From SHZT01 sp945889655 (GTDB taxonomy: Bacteria; Gemmatimonadota; Gemmatimonadetes; Gemmatimonadales; GWC2-71-9): a stretch of 10,078 nt of DNA. Below are positions 1 to 6,886 of the stretch, in pieces. Both the position numbers and the translations under genes were made by a program. Position 1 is the first letter of the stretch, and the number at the start of each line of letters is the position of its first letter. Location of the stretch: contig CAMDCH010000078.1 of the NCBI GenBank assembly GCA_945889655.1, positions 1 through 10,078 of the forward strand. Direction: 5' to 3'. The notes under the pieces were generated by a model. The model was not told the origin of the DNA and did no database searches. It saw only the letters and a program-made list of their open reading frames with translations.

Positions 1-1
1 C

Positions 2-775
2 GATGGCGTCGCCATCGGCAAGCTGGCACAGGTGTTGGCCTACGGCGGGCGCGCGGTGCTCGTGCGCGGTGACTTCGACGCGTGCCTCCGGCTCGTTGTG
101 GAAGCCACCAACGAGCTGGGCGTCTACCTCCTCAATTCCATCAACCCGTTCCGCATCGAAGGCCAGAAGACCATCGTCCTGGAAATCCTTCAGCAGCTGG
201 GCTGGGAAGCACCCGACTGGATCGCGCTGCCCGCCGGCAACCTCGGCAACACGGCGGCCTTCGGAAAAGCTCTGCGCGAAGCACTGGCGTGGGGCCTTAT
301 CGATACGCTGCCCCGCATCGCCGCCATCCAGGCCGCCGGCGCGGCGCCATTCGCGCACAGTTTCTCGGGCGGATTCCGAACCCGGGAGACGGTCCACGCG
401 GAGACGGTCGCGAGCGCCATCCGCATCGGGAATCCGGCGTCATGGGACCGGGCGGTCGCCACGATCAACCAGACGAATGGCGTCGTCACCACCGTCACCG
501 ACGACGAGCTGCTCGAGGCCAAGGCGGTCATCGACGGCGCAGGCGTGGGATGCGAGCCCGCGAGTGCTGCCAGCGTCGCCGGCGTGCGGCGCCTCGTCCG
601 CGAGGGCGTGATCGGAAAAGGCGAGCGGGTGGTGGCCGTCCTCACCGGCCACCTGCTCAAGGACCCGTCCACCGTGACGTGGTATCACACCGAGGCGGGC
701 GCCCGACCGCGGGCGAATCCGCCGGTGGAGATAGAACCGCGGATCCAGGAGCTGACCCGGATTCTGCGGACGTAG
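2..775 (+). CDS. thrC: Threonine synthase, C-terminal part (5' end outside window)
   Basis: PLP-dependent enzyme that converts O-phosphohomoserine to threonine in the cytoplasm, the last step of threonine synthesis. The reading frame is open from base 2, so the gene starts before the window; 257 residues are visible. Seen in the sequence: the segment SINPFRIEGQKT, and then PAGNLGNTAAFGKAL, which is the glycine/asparagine-rich phosphate-binding loop of fold-type II PLP enzymes and is characteristic of the short bacterial threonine synthases. The PLP lysine should lie upstream of the window and cannot be checked. The C-terminus, ending ELTRILRT, looks complete. The TAG stop (773-775) is the start of a tandem 8-base repeat. 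The next gene, modC, converges from the other strand 145 bases away. An internal GTG at 32 would open a shorter reading frame but is not the real start. Identification is confident; the partial state is certain. Confidence 0.95.
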   Translation, partial: DGVAIGKLAQVLAYGGRAVLVRGDFDACLRLVVEATNELGVYLLNSINPFRIEGQKTIVLEILQQLGWEAPDWIALPAGNLGNTAAFGKALREALAWGLIDTLPRIAAIQAAGAAPFAHSFSGGFRTRETVHAETVASAIRIGNPASWDRAVATINQTNGVVTTVTDDELLEAKAVIDGAGVGCEPASAASVAGVRRLVREGVIGKGERVVAVLTGHLLKDPSTVTWYHTEAGARPRANPPVEIEPRIQELTRILRT

Positions 776-815
776 ACGGTCAGACGGTCAGACGGTCAGA
801 CGGTCAGACGGTCGA
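774..815 (+). repeat. Tandem 8-base repeat GACGGTCA, about five copies, starting at the thrC stop codon
   Basis: Units of GACGGTCA run head to tail from 775 to 814; the fifth ends in G instead of A. The first unit shares its first base with the thrC TAG stop. Inverted, degenerate copies lie at 892-916, so the two tracts can pair across a spacer of about 76 bases. There is no T-run, so this is not a standard intrinsic terminator, but it could act as a transcript-end structure for the convergent thrC and modC genes. Function is inferred. Confidence 0.9.
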
Positions 816-891
816 GGGTGGCAGGCGCCTGCCGATGACACAATGGTCGCAACAACTCAGCGATGTTACCTGCAAATCGGAATCGATGGCC

Positions 892-916
892 TGACCGTCT
901 AACCGTCTACCCGTCT
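892..916 (-). repeat. Inverted degenerate copies of the 8-base repeat, next to the modC stop
   Basis: Three units TGACCGTC, TAACCGTC and TACCCGTC followed by T. Read on the minus strand they are AGACGGGT-AGACGGTT-AGACGGTCA, the same word and the same orientation relative to modC as the direct array is to thrC. A 17-base stretch (892-908) matches the direct array in reverse complement with one mismatch. The tract ends 4 bases from the modC stop codon. The spacer 816-891 shows nothing I recognise. Confidence 0.85.
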
Positions 917-920
917 CTTC

Positions 921-1976
921 CTACCGGAACACCTCGACGCTGGTCGCCTTGAAGGAGGCGTAGACCTCCCCCCCTTCGCGCAGGCCCAGGCTCGCCACGG
1001 CCTGCTCCGTCACCTCGGCCACGAGCGGCGGCCGGCTCCCGATGGCCACACGCACGCGCTCGCCGTTCGGCGGTTCCGGCGCCAGCTCCACGATCTTGCC
1101 CTGGAAACTGTTTCGCGCGCTTCCGCCGGGCCTTTCCCGGAATAGGGTGATGTCGCGCGGGTTCACCACCGCGAACACTTCGCCCTCTCCGCCCGGGTCC
1201 ACCACCGAGACCTCGCCGTGCTCGGTTCGCACGCGCGCGGTCCCCGATTCCCGCCCAACGATGGGTCCCTGGAAGAGATTCACTCCGAGGAACGCCGCCA
1301 CGTAGCGTGACCGGGGGTGCCGCAGCAGGTCCTCACGGGTGCCCACCTGCGTGAACCGGCCGTTCTCCAGGGCGGCGATACGGTCGCCGAACACCATCGC
1401 GTCCACCGGGTGATGGGTGACGAGAACCGTGGCGCACGAGAGCGTGGCGAGCAGTGCGCGCAGCTCGGCCCGCACCGCCTGGCGGGTCCGGAGATCCAGC
1501 GTGGAGAGGGGCTCGTCCAGGAGCAGGAGCGCGGGCTCGAGCACCAGTGCCCGGGCCAGCGCCACCCGCTGCTGCTGGCCGCCGGAGATGTGTCGCGGAA
1601 GCCGCGCTGCGAGCGCGCCAATCTCGAGCTGGCCGAGCACGGTATCAACCCGTCGCCCGATGTCTTCCCGTGCACGCGACTGCGCGCGCAACCCGAACGC
1701 CACGTTTTCGAAGACCGTGAGGTGCGGGAACAGCAGGTAGTCCTGCGGCACGAAGCCGATCGACCGCCGCCAGGCGGGCAGGTCAGTGTACGTCTCGGTG
1801 CCGAGCCGGATCGTTCCGGCATCGGGACTCTCGAGCCCGGCAAGCACGCGGAGCAGCGTGGACTTCCCCGCCCCGCTGTCGCCCACGACCACGAGCGTCT
1901 CGCCCTCGGCCACCTCCAGCTCCACGTCGAGCTGGAAGGAGTCGAAGCGCCTAGCGACGCGCGCCTGGAGGGCCAA
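921..1976 (-). CDS. modC: Molybdate-type ABC transporter ATP-binding protein ModC
   Basis: Cytoplasmic ATPase that powers uptake of molybdate (or tungstate) with ModB and ModA. With a TTG start at 1976 the protein has 351 residues, about the length of known ModC. ABC motifs in order: Walker A GDSGAGKST (32-40), Q-loop Gln78 in FVPQDYLLFPH, signature ISGGQQQR (130-137), Walker B LLLLDEP (150-156), D-loop STLD (158-161) and H-loop His188. A C-terminal TOBE/Mop-type region covers about 233-351; SARNSFQGKIVEL and VYASFKATSVEV resemble the oxyanion-binding Mop fold and favour ModC over sugar or sulfate ATPases. The frame stays open upstream to 2405, but that part is a shadow of modB. The chosen TTG is the only start codon in this frame that leaves the first beta strand intact, and it overlaps modB by 26 bases. 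The TAG stop lies 4 bases from an inverted repeat tract. Function is confident, the exact start moderately so. Confidence 0.92.
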   Translation of the reverse strand: MALQARVARRFDSFQLDVELEVAEGETLVVVGDSGAGKSTLLRVLAGLESPDAGTIRLGTETYTDLPAWRRSIGFVPQDYLLFPHLTVFENVAFGLRAQSRAREDIGRRVDTVLGQLEIGALAARLPRHISGGQQQRVALARALVLEPALLLLDEPLSTLDLRTRQAVRAELRALLATLSCATVLVTHHPVDAMVFGDRIAALENGRFTQVGTREDLLRHPRSRYVAAFLGVNLFQGPIVGRESGTARVRTEHGEVSVVDPGGEGEVFAVVNPRDITLFRERPGGSARNSFQGKIVELAPEPPNGERVRVAIGSRPPLVAEVTEQAVASLGLREGGEVYASFKATSVEVFR

Positions 1977-2784
1977 TCCGGGACACCGGCGGCCAGGGCA
2001 GGAGCCGCAGACCGATGAGGATGGTGAACGAGAGCACGACGAGGATGACGGACATGGCGACCGCCGCGTCGAGATCCTGCTGGAGCGCCGTATACACGGC
2101 GAGGGGAAGCGTCTGGGTCCGGCCTGGCAGGTTGCCGGCAAAGGTGATGGTCGCGCCGAACTCGCCCAGCGCGCGCGCCCACGCCATACCGGCGCCCGCC
2201 AGCACCGAGGGGAGCGCGAGCGGAAGGAGCACGCGGAAGAACTGGAACGCGGGAGGCGCCCGGAGCGTGGACGCCACCTCCAGGTAGCGCGGATCCACCG
2301 ACGCAAAGCCCGCGCTCGCCGACGCCACGAAGAACGGGACCGAGACGAACAGCTGCGCGATGACCACCGCCAGGACGCTGAACGGAAGGGTGATGCCCAG
2401 CGCATTCAGCGCGCCGCCGGCCAGGCCTGCGCGACCAAACGCCAGCAGCAGCCCAACGCCCGCCACGGTGGGCGGGAGCACGATCGGGAGCTGGAGTACC
2501 GCTTCCACGATCCGCCGCCCGGGGAAATCGCGGGTCGCCAGCAGGTAGGCAACCGGAAGACCGAGCGCCACGACCACGATGGTCGACACGAGACTCGTCA
2601 CCGCGCTCAACCGCAGCGCGGCGAGCACGGCCGGCTGCCCAAGGCGCGCGACGAGCTGGAGGGGAGACTGGTGGAACAGCAGGGCGAGCAGCGGCAGGGT
2701 CACCAGCAGCAGCAGGAGTGTCACGCCCGCGAGCTGCGCGATCCGGACGCCGAGGGCCTGGATCGGCCGTTGGGCGGGATTCAA
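1951..2784 (-). CDS. modB: Molybdate-type ABC transporter permease ModB
   Basis: Inner-membrane permease of the molybdate/tungstate importer, 277 residues. It is strongly hydrophobic, with segments at about 13-37, 53-83, 95-117, 132-156, 185-205 and 240-262, as expected for this permease class. The cytoplasmic coupling (EAA) loop is at about 169-188: EVASTLRAPPAFQFF, then RVLLP. The Gly usual after the Leu of that loop is Arg175 here, a small departure. The start is TTG at 2784, overlapping the modA TGA stop as TTGA, which suggests translational coupling. No Shine-Dalgarno is evident, and the next possible start (GTG, codon 21) would cut into the first membrane segment. The 3' end overlaps modC by 26 bases. 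Family assignment is confident because ModA and a Mop-bearing ModC flank it. Confidence 0.93.
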   Translation of the reverse strand: MNPAQRPIQALGVRIAQLAGVTLLLLLVTLPLLALLFHQSPLQLVARLGQPAVLAALRLSAVTSLVSTIVVVALGLPVAYLLATRDFPGRRIVEAVLQLPIVLPPTVAGVGLLLAFGRAGLAGGALNALGITLPFSVLAVVIAQLFVSVPFFVASASAGFASVDPRYLEVASTLRAPPAFQFFRVLLPLALPSVLAGAGMAWARALGEFGATITFAGNLPGRTQTLPLAVYTALQQDLDAAVAMSVILVVLSFTILIGLRLLPWPPVSRIGPPGARR

Positions 2785-3554
2785 ATCGGCGGCGAGCGGA
2801 AGCCGTGCCGGATCAGGACCCGCTGCCCGTTCCCGGTCATCACGAGGTCCACGAATGCACGGGCCAGCGCGGGATCCTTCGCGCGCGTGAGCGCCGCGAT
2901 GGGATACACGGCCACGATGCCGGCGTCCTCGGGAATCGGAATGCGCTTCACGCGCTCCCCGTCCGCCGCGGTGATGTCCGACTCGTAGACGACGCCGACG
3001 TCCGCTTCCCCGAGAGCGACCTTGGTGAGGACACCTTTCACGTTCTCCTCGTTCGACGCCACGTTGCGCAACACGCGTTTATCGAACTCCCGCGGCATGC
3101 CGTTGGTGTTGGCCAGCCGCTCGAAGACCTGCCGGGCATAGCGGCCGGCGGGAACGGTTTCTCCGGCCAGCACCAGCTTCAACCCCGGTCTCACAAGATC
3201 CTCGATTCTCTCGATGTGCCCGGGATTGGCGGCGGGGACAATGACCACCAGCGCGTTGTGCGCGAAGATCAGCGGGTTCCCTGCCACGTAGCCACTGTCG
3301 CGGGCGGCGGCCATCCAGGGCTGGTCGGCCGAGGCGAAGACATCCGCCTGCGCGCCCTGGACGAGCTGAAGCATCAGCGTGGGCGTGCCCGCGAAGTTGA
3401 ACTGCACCTGCGTCCCGGGATGGTGGACGCGGAAGGTGTCGGCCATCTCCTCGAACGCGGCCGAGAGCGAGACGGCCGCGAACACGGTGAGCGATGGGGC
3501 CGGCGCCGCCCGGCAGGCCGGCAGTAGCAGCGCGATAGCGAGAAGCAGTCGCAA
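2781..3554 (-). CDS. modA: Molybdate-type substrate-binding protein ModA (probable lipoprotein)
   Basis: Extracytoplasmic oxyanion-binding protein that delivers molybdate or tungstate to ModB/ModC; 257 residues. The short signal MRLLLAIALLLPAC carries a plausible lipobox (LPAC, Cys14), so it is probably membrane-anchored. Family signatures: VFAAVSLSAAFEE (24-36, ligand Ser29 expected), FNFAGTPTL (52-60), GAQADVFASAD, the ETVPAGRYA loop and GVVYESD near the C-terminal part. The second ligand position, usually Ser in FAGSxxL, is Thr57 here, so the exact oxyanion preference is uncertain. The start is TTG at 3554; no ATG or GTG lies between the upstream in-frame stop and the signal peptide. It begins 4 bases after the hydrolase stop and overlaps modB by 4 bases. 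No recognisable ModE operator lies just before it, so expression probably comes from further upstream in the operon. Confidence 0.93.
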   Translation of the reverse strand: MRLLLAIALLLPACRAAPAPSLTVFAAVSLSAAFEEMADTFRVHHPGTQVQFNFAGTPTLMLQLVQGAQADVFASADQPWMAAARDSGYVAGNPLIFAHNALVVIVPAANPGHIERIEDLVRPGLKLVLAGETVPAGRYARQVFERLANTNGMPREFDKRVLRNVASNEENVKGVLTKVALGEADVGVVYESDITAADGERVKRIPIPEDAGIVAVYPIAALTRAKDPALARAFVDLVMTGNGQRVLIRHGFRSPPI

Positions 3555-3558
3555 ACGG

Positions 3559-4368
3559 CTAACGACTCGTCCGGAGGATATCCCGTATGGCGGTGACGAC
3601 CAGCGCGGGACTCTGCCGATGGATCAGGGTGCCCACGCCGAGAGCGGTCTTCAGCTGGCCCTTGGGAGAGCGGGCCGCCAGGTCCTTCTGCATGACGTGC
3701 CACGTCGTCTCCAGCTGGCTGGCCTGGACCGGTGTGAGCGTGACGCCGGGCGGGACCGGATCGGGCGTCCCGTGCTCGAGCACCATCATCGGCCGGTCCG
3801 TGTGCCAGCTGGAGCGCTGCCCGCGGGGGAGCAGGCCCATCGGACCGAGCACCGCCGCCGCGTTCCAGTCCGGCCCGAACACGTGGGTGATCAGGTTCGG
3901 CGCGATCTCCGCAAAGCGCCACATCTGCTCTTCGTGGGACGAGTCAACGAAGACGAACGCCGCCACGCGCCCGGGAAACCGCGCCGCGAACCGGCGGGCC
4001 AGCACGCCGCCGGCATTGTGGCCCACCAGCACCACCGGCGTGGGACCCACCGTGCGCGAAAGGACGCGGTCGAGATCGTCCGCCATCTGGTCCATGGTCT
4101 GGCGGCGGCCGGGATCGCCGCGCTGCGCGCTGCCCGCGGGCTCATAGCTGCAGGCCCTGGTGAACCGGGCCACGCTGTCCTGGACCTTCTGCCACGATTC
4201 GATACTGCCATCGCCGCCCGGCAGCAGGATCACCACCGGCCCCGAGGGCTGGCCGGCGCAATCCAGCAGGTACTGGCGGCCGGAGATATCGATGATTTCC
4301 TGCGCGGAGAGCGCCTCCGCGACTGTGAACGCAAGGATGGCCAGGGAAAGATATGTGTGTCGGAGCAT
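3559..4368 (-). CDS. Secreted alpha/beta-hydrolase-fold protein lacking catalytic Ser and His
   Basis: 269 residues with an N-terminal signal peptide (about 1-22, ending ALSAQ), so probably exported. Family layout: core strand and oxyanion-like turn VVILLPGGDGSIESW (45-59), ACSYEPAG (72-79), TMDQMADDLDRVLSR (91-105), nucleophile elbow VVLVGHNAGG (112-121), RFPGRVAAFVFVDSSHEE (130-147, likely acid Asp142) and the C-terminal IHRQSPALVVTAIRDIL. The elbow has Asn118 (AAT, 4015-4017) where the family has nucleophile Ser. The place of the catalytic His, normally in SGHFIH, is Thr247 in GTLIH. I infer loss of ordinary hydrolase activity and perhaps a binding role. The ATG at 4368 overlaps the topoisomerase TGA (TGATG); a longer frame to 4671 only shadows that gene. 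The modA start follows after 4 bases. Substrate or ligand is unknown. Confidence 0.85.
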   Translation of the reverse strand: MLRHTYLSLAILAFTVAEALSAQEIIDISGRQYLLDCAGQPSGPVVILLPGGDGSIESWQKVQDSVARFTRACSYEPAGSAQRGDPGRRQTMDQMADDLDRVLSRTVGPTPVVLVGHNAGGVLARRFAARFPGRVAAFVFVDSSHEEQMWRFAEIAPNLITHVFGPDWNAAAVLGPMGLLPRGQRSSWHTDRPMMVLEHGTPDPVPPGVTLTPVQASQLETTWHVMQKDLAARSPKGQLKTALGVGTLIHRQSPALVVTAIRDILRTSR

Positions 4369-5405
4369 CAGGTCTTCGTCTCGAGCTCCTCGTGGAGGAA
4401 CTGGAGGATCGTGATTTCGTCGCGGCGGAGCGACGCGCTCGGGCGGGACCGCCGGTGCCGCACGGGTTCGGGCGCCGGCGCCGCGATCCCCCGCTCGTAT
4501 GCCTCGATGATCACGGGGTGCACGTAGTACTTGCGGCAGACCGCGCGGGTATTGCCGAGGCGCGCGGCCACCTGGTCGAGCGCCTTGTTCACATTGAGCT
4601 TCGCGATCCGCTGGTTGGCCGGAGGACCCAGGTCCCGCAGGGCGCGGGCGGCGAGCATCGTCCCGCTCCACGTGCGGAAATCCTTCGCGGTCACGTCCAG
4701 CCCGGTCACCTCGCGCAGGTACGCGTTGACGTCGTCCGAATCCACGCTCTGCCGGCGGCCATTCGCGTCCAGGTACTTGAACAGCTCCTGCCCCGGCAGA
4801 TCCTGGAGCTCTGCGACGATTCCGGCGAGGCGCCGGTCGGTGACAGCGATGGTGTGCTCGATGCCGCTCTTGCCGCGGAACTGGAACCGGATCGTGTGAC
4901 CCGAGACATCCACGTGGCGGCGGCGGAGCGTGGTGAGGCCGTACGACTGGTTGGCGCGGGCATACTCGTCGTTCCCCACGCGGATCAGCGTCTTGTCCAG
5001 GAACCGGACGACGGTGGCCAGCAGCTTCCGGCGCGAAAGGCCCGGCGCCAGCAGGTCCCGTTCGATCTGCTCGCGCAACGCGAGGAGCGCATTCGAGAAA
5101 CTCAGCATCCGGCCGAACTTGGACTCATCGCGCAACGCGCGAAAACGAGGATGGTACCTGTACTGCTTGCGGCCCTTGGCATCCCGCGCCGTCGCCTGGA
5201 TGTGTCCCGACGTGCTCGGGCAGATCCAGACCTCCGTCCACGCGGGCGGGATGGCCAGCTTCGCGAGCCGCTTGCGGAGGGCGCGATCGCGAATGAGCCG
5301 GCCGGCCGGGGTGTAGTACGCGAATCCGGCCCCTACGCGTTTCCGGCTCATCCCCGGCACGCTGTCGGTGACATAAGTCAGCCCCGCGGCATGGGCTGAC
5401 GACAT
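4368..5405 (-). CDS. DNA topoisomerase IB (poxvirus-like bacterial type)
   Basis: Relaxes supercoils by transient nicking through a 3'-phosphotyrosine. 345 residues from the ATG at 5405. The N-terminal domain begins AAGLTYVTDSVPGMSRKR and includes GHIQATARDAKGRKQYRYH (67-85). Catalytic residues can be placed by comparison with vaccinia topoisomerase: Arg142 in LIRVGNDEYARAN, Lys179 in FRGKSGIEH, Arg244 in KDFRTWSGT, and nucleophile Tyr294 in CRKYYVHP. Asn285 (LGNT) stands where vaccinia has His, which is usual in bacterial members. A GTG at 5432 would add nine residues; neither start has a clear Shine-Dalgarno, and I prefer the ATG because family members begin close to the AGL-Y-V motif. It is the first gene of the apparent operon leading into the hydrolase and modABC; its stop overlaps the hydrolase ATG by one base. 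All catalytic residues are present, so it is probably active. Confidence 0.95.
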   Translation of the reverse strand: MSSAHAAGLTYVTDSVPGMSRKRVGAGFAYYTPAGRLIRDRALRKRLAKLAIPPAWTEVWICPSTSGHIQATARDAKGRKQYRYHPRFRALRDESKFGRMLSFSNALLALREQIERDLLAPGLSRRKLLATVVRFLDKTLIRVGNDEYARANQSYGLTTLRRRHVDVSGHTIRFQFRGKSGIEHTIAVTDRRLAGIVAELQDLPGQELFKYLDANGRRQSVDSDDVNAYLREVTGLDVTAKDFRTWSGTMLAARALRDLGPPANQRIAKLNVNKALDQVAARLGNTRAVCRKYYVHPVIIEAYERGIAAPAPEPVRHRRSRPSASLRRDEITILQFLHEELETKT

Positions 5406-5485
5406 GTGGGACTCGCGAAGCGCGTTCGGCACGAGAGACAGTCTGCAAGCCCCGGCCCGGCGAGGGAAGGGGCCAGACCCGGATC

Positions 5486-5523
5486 GATCAGCGTCTATCA
5501 GCGCGTTTCAGCGTGATCAGCGG
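5486..5523 (-). repeat. Degenerate 10-base tandem repeat (ATCAGCG core), just after the peroxidase stop codon
   Basis: On the + strand the units read GATCAGCGTC, TATCAGCGCG, TTTCAGCGTG and ATCAGCGG: three 10-base units plus a partial one, sharing a TCAGCG core. In the sense of the upstream peroxidase gene this is a run of CGCTGAT words beginning 4 bases after its TGA stop. The remainder of the intergenic space, 5406-5485, should hold the promoter of the topoisomerase operon, but I see no convincing -35/-10 pair there. Confidence 0.7.
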
Positions 5524-5527
5524 CTCC

Positions 5528-6886
5528 TCAATCCACGGGCAGGCCACTCGGCACGCGTACAGGCTTCAGCGATCCAAGCTCCCGCGCGGACGGATCGGTG
5601 AGTGCCTTGAGGAAGGCAACGAGATTCGCCTTCTGCTCGCCGGTCAGGTTCAGTGTAGAGCGAAGGCCGCTGTTGAGCGACACCAGTACGGCGTTGACGG
5701 TCGCGGCGTCACCGTGATACATGGCCCTTACCGGCGGCGCGAGCGACGAGGGATCGTACGACTTGAGCGAATTGGTCACGTCTTCGTAGTGGAGCACGAC
5801 CGACTCCAGCGTCGGGAAGGCGCCGTTGTGCATGTAGGGCGCGGTCAGCTCCACGTTCCTGAGCGGCGGAACCCGGAACCCGAACCGGGACTTGGGGTTC
5901 GTGTCCTTCACCGCTGCCGCCCGGCCCCAGTCCAGCGGCGCGCCCGGCGTGGTGCCCGGTCCCACCTGCGGCACACCGGTATTCTCGAACCTGGTCCCCC
6001 CGAGCACCGCGCCCGTGTGACACTGCGCGCAACGCGCGGTACCGAAGAACAGCGCCCCGCCGCGTTTCTGCTCCACGGTCAGGGCGTTGTCGTCCCGGCG
6101 CAGGTACCGGTCAAAGGGCGAGTCGGCGCGGGTGTATGCGGACATCTCGAACGCCGCGATCGCCTGGGCGGCATGCTGGAATCCCAGCGAGGCCGCAGGC
6201 ACCGCCGGGTACGCCGCCTTGAAGAGCTGGACATACTCCGGAATCGCGAGCAACCGGCCCATCACCGCCTGCCAGATCGCGGTGAACGCGGTATCCGCCA
6301 GCAGGGCCAGTTCGTTGGGATTGCCGAAGACGTCGACGTCGCCAGGGTTGCCGCGCATTTCCTCCCGGTTGGTCACCGGGAAGAGCGCCTGGGCCGCGAG
6401 GATGTTGCTGACCGGTGGCAGCACCGCGGCTTTCGCCGGCGTGGTGAAGGGGCCCTGGACTGAACCTGACACGCGCCCGTCCCAGAAGATGGACTGGGTG
6501 CGCATGCCCTGGTTCAGCAGCGAGGGTGCGTTACGGGGAATGAACTGCCGGCCCGCGCCCAGCGCGCGATCACTGCCGCGGCCGGTCCCGCCGGTTCCGA
6601 CGGAGAGCGCCATTCCATCGGCGCCGGCGAGAGCGGGATCGTGACACGTCGCGCACGAGACGTCGCGGTTGCCGCTCAGGACCTTGTCGAACAGCAGCAT
6701 CCGCCCAAGCTCCACCTGCGCCGCTGGCTGCTCAGGCAGGTCGCCCAGCATCACGACGTTCCACTGGCCGATAAGGGCCCGCAGCTGCAGGTCGGTCGCG
6801 GCGGTGTCGATCGGCGTTACCGGGATATCAGGCGTACACCCCGCGGAAACCAGCGCGAGCAGCAGGATGCCAGGACGCGCGTTCAC
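5528..6886 (-). CDS. Di-haem cytochrome c peroxidase / MauG-family protein
   Basis: Periplasmic or lipid-anchored di-haem c-type enzyme; the family reduces hydrogen peroxide with electrons from cytochromes, though some members oxidise other substrates. 452 residues. The N-terminal hydrophobic segment ILLLALVSAGC ends in a possible lipobox Cys17. Two haem-binding CxxCH motifs are present: CATCH (78-82) after GRMLLFDKVLSGNRDVS, and CAQCH (286-290). Other family segments are FIPRNAPSLLNQG, FWDGRVSG, ALFPVTNREEMRG (168-179) and PPLRNVELTAPYMHNGAFP with a likely axial Met. Spacing between haems is longer than in classical CcpA and fits the larger peroxidase subgroup. The GTG start at 6886 is set by AAGGTGG 4 bases upstream; a GTG at 6916 lacks such a site. 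The start overlaps the stop of the preceding outer-membrane gene as GTGA, so the two are probably co-translated. No regulator is visible. Confidence 0.92.
   Translation of the reverse strand: MNARPGILLLALVSAGCTPDIPVTPIDTAATDLQLRALIGQWNVVMLGDLPEQPAAQVELGRMLLFDKVLSGNRDVSCATCHDPALAGADGMALSVGTGGTGRGSDRALGAGRQFIPRNAPSLLNQGMRTQSIFWDGRVSGSVQGPFTTPAKAAVLPPVSNILAAQALFPVTNREEMRGNPGDVDVFGNPNELALLADTAFTAIWQAVMGRLLAIPEYVQLFKAAYPAVPAASLGFQHAAQAIAAFEMSAYTRADSPFDRYLRRDDNALTVEQKRGGALFFGTARCAQCHTGAVLGGTRFENTGVPQVGPGTTPGAPLDWGRAAAVKDTNPKSRFGFRVPPLRNVELTAPYMHNGAFPTLESVVLHYEDVTNSLKSYDPSSLAPPVRAMYHGDAATVNAVLVSLNSGLRSTLNLTGEQKANLVAFLKALTDPSARELGSLKPVRVPSGLPVD

Noticed and set aside
774..916. CRISPR-like array after thrC
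   Set aside because: The 8-base units are contiguous with no spacers, and no cas gene is nearby.
1977..2405. N-terminal extension of the ModC frame
   Set aside because: Arg/Ser-rich translation that overlaps the membrane segments of modB in another frame; ModC of normal length begins at 1976.
1786..2988. A 400-codon open frame on the + strand across modC, modB and modA
   Set aside because: It is antisense to three well-recognised genes, rich in Arg/Gly/His/Glu as expected for a high-GC shadow frame, and has no family motif.
4369..4671. N-terminal extension of the hydrolase frame
   Set aside because: It lies inside topoisomerase IB coding sequence and lacks a signal peptide, whereas the ATG at 4368 gives one immediately.
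5406..5485. Possible promoter and molybdate-responsive operator before the topoisomerase operon
   Set aside because: I could not find a convincing -35/-10 pair or a ModE-type palindrome by eye.
5513..6463. A 316-codon open frame on the + strand opposite the peroxidase gene
   Set aside because: Low-complexity Arg/Gly/His composition, antisense to a gene with two clear haem motifs; its start lies in the 10-base repeat.
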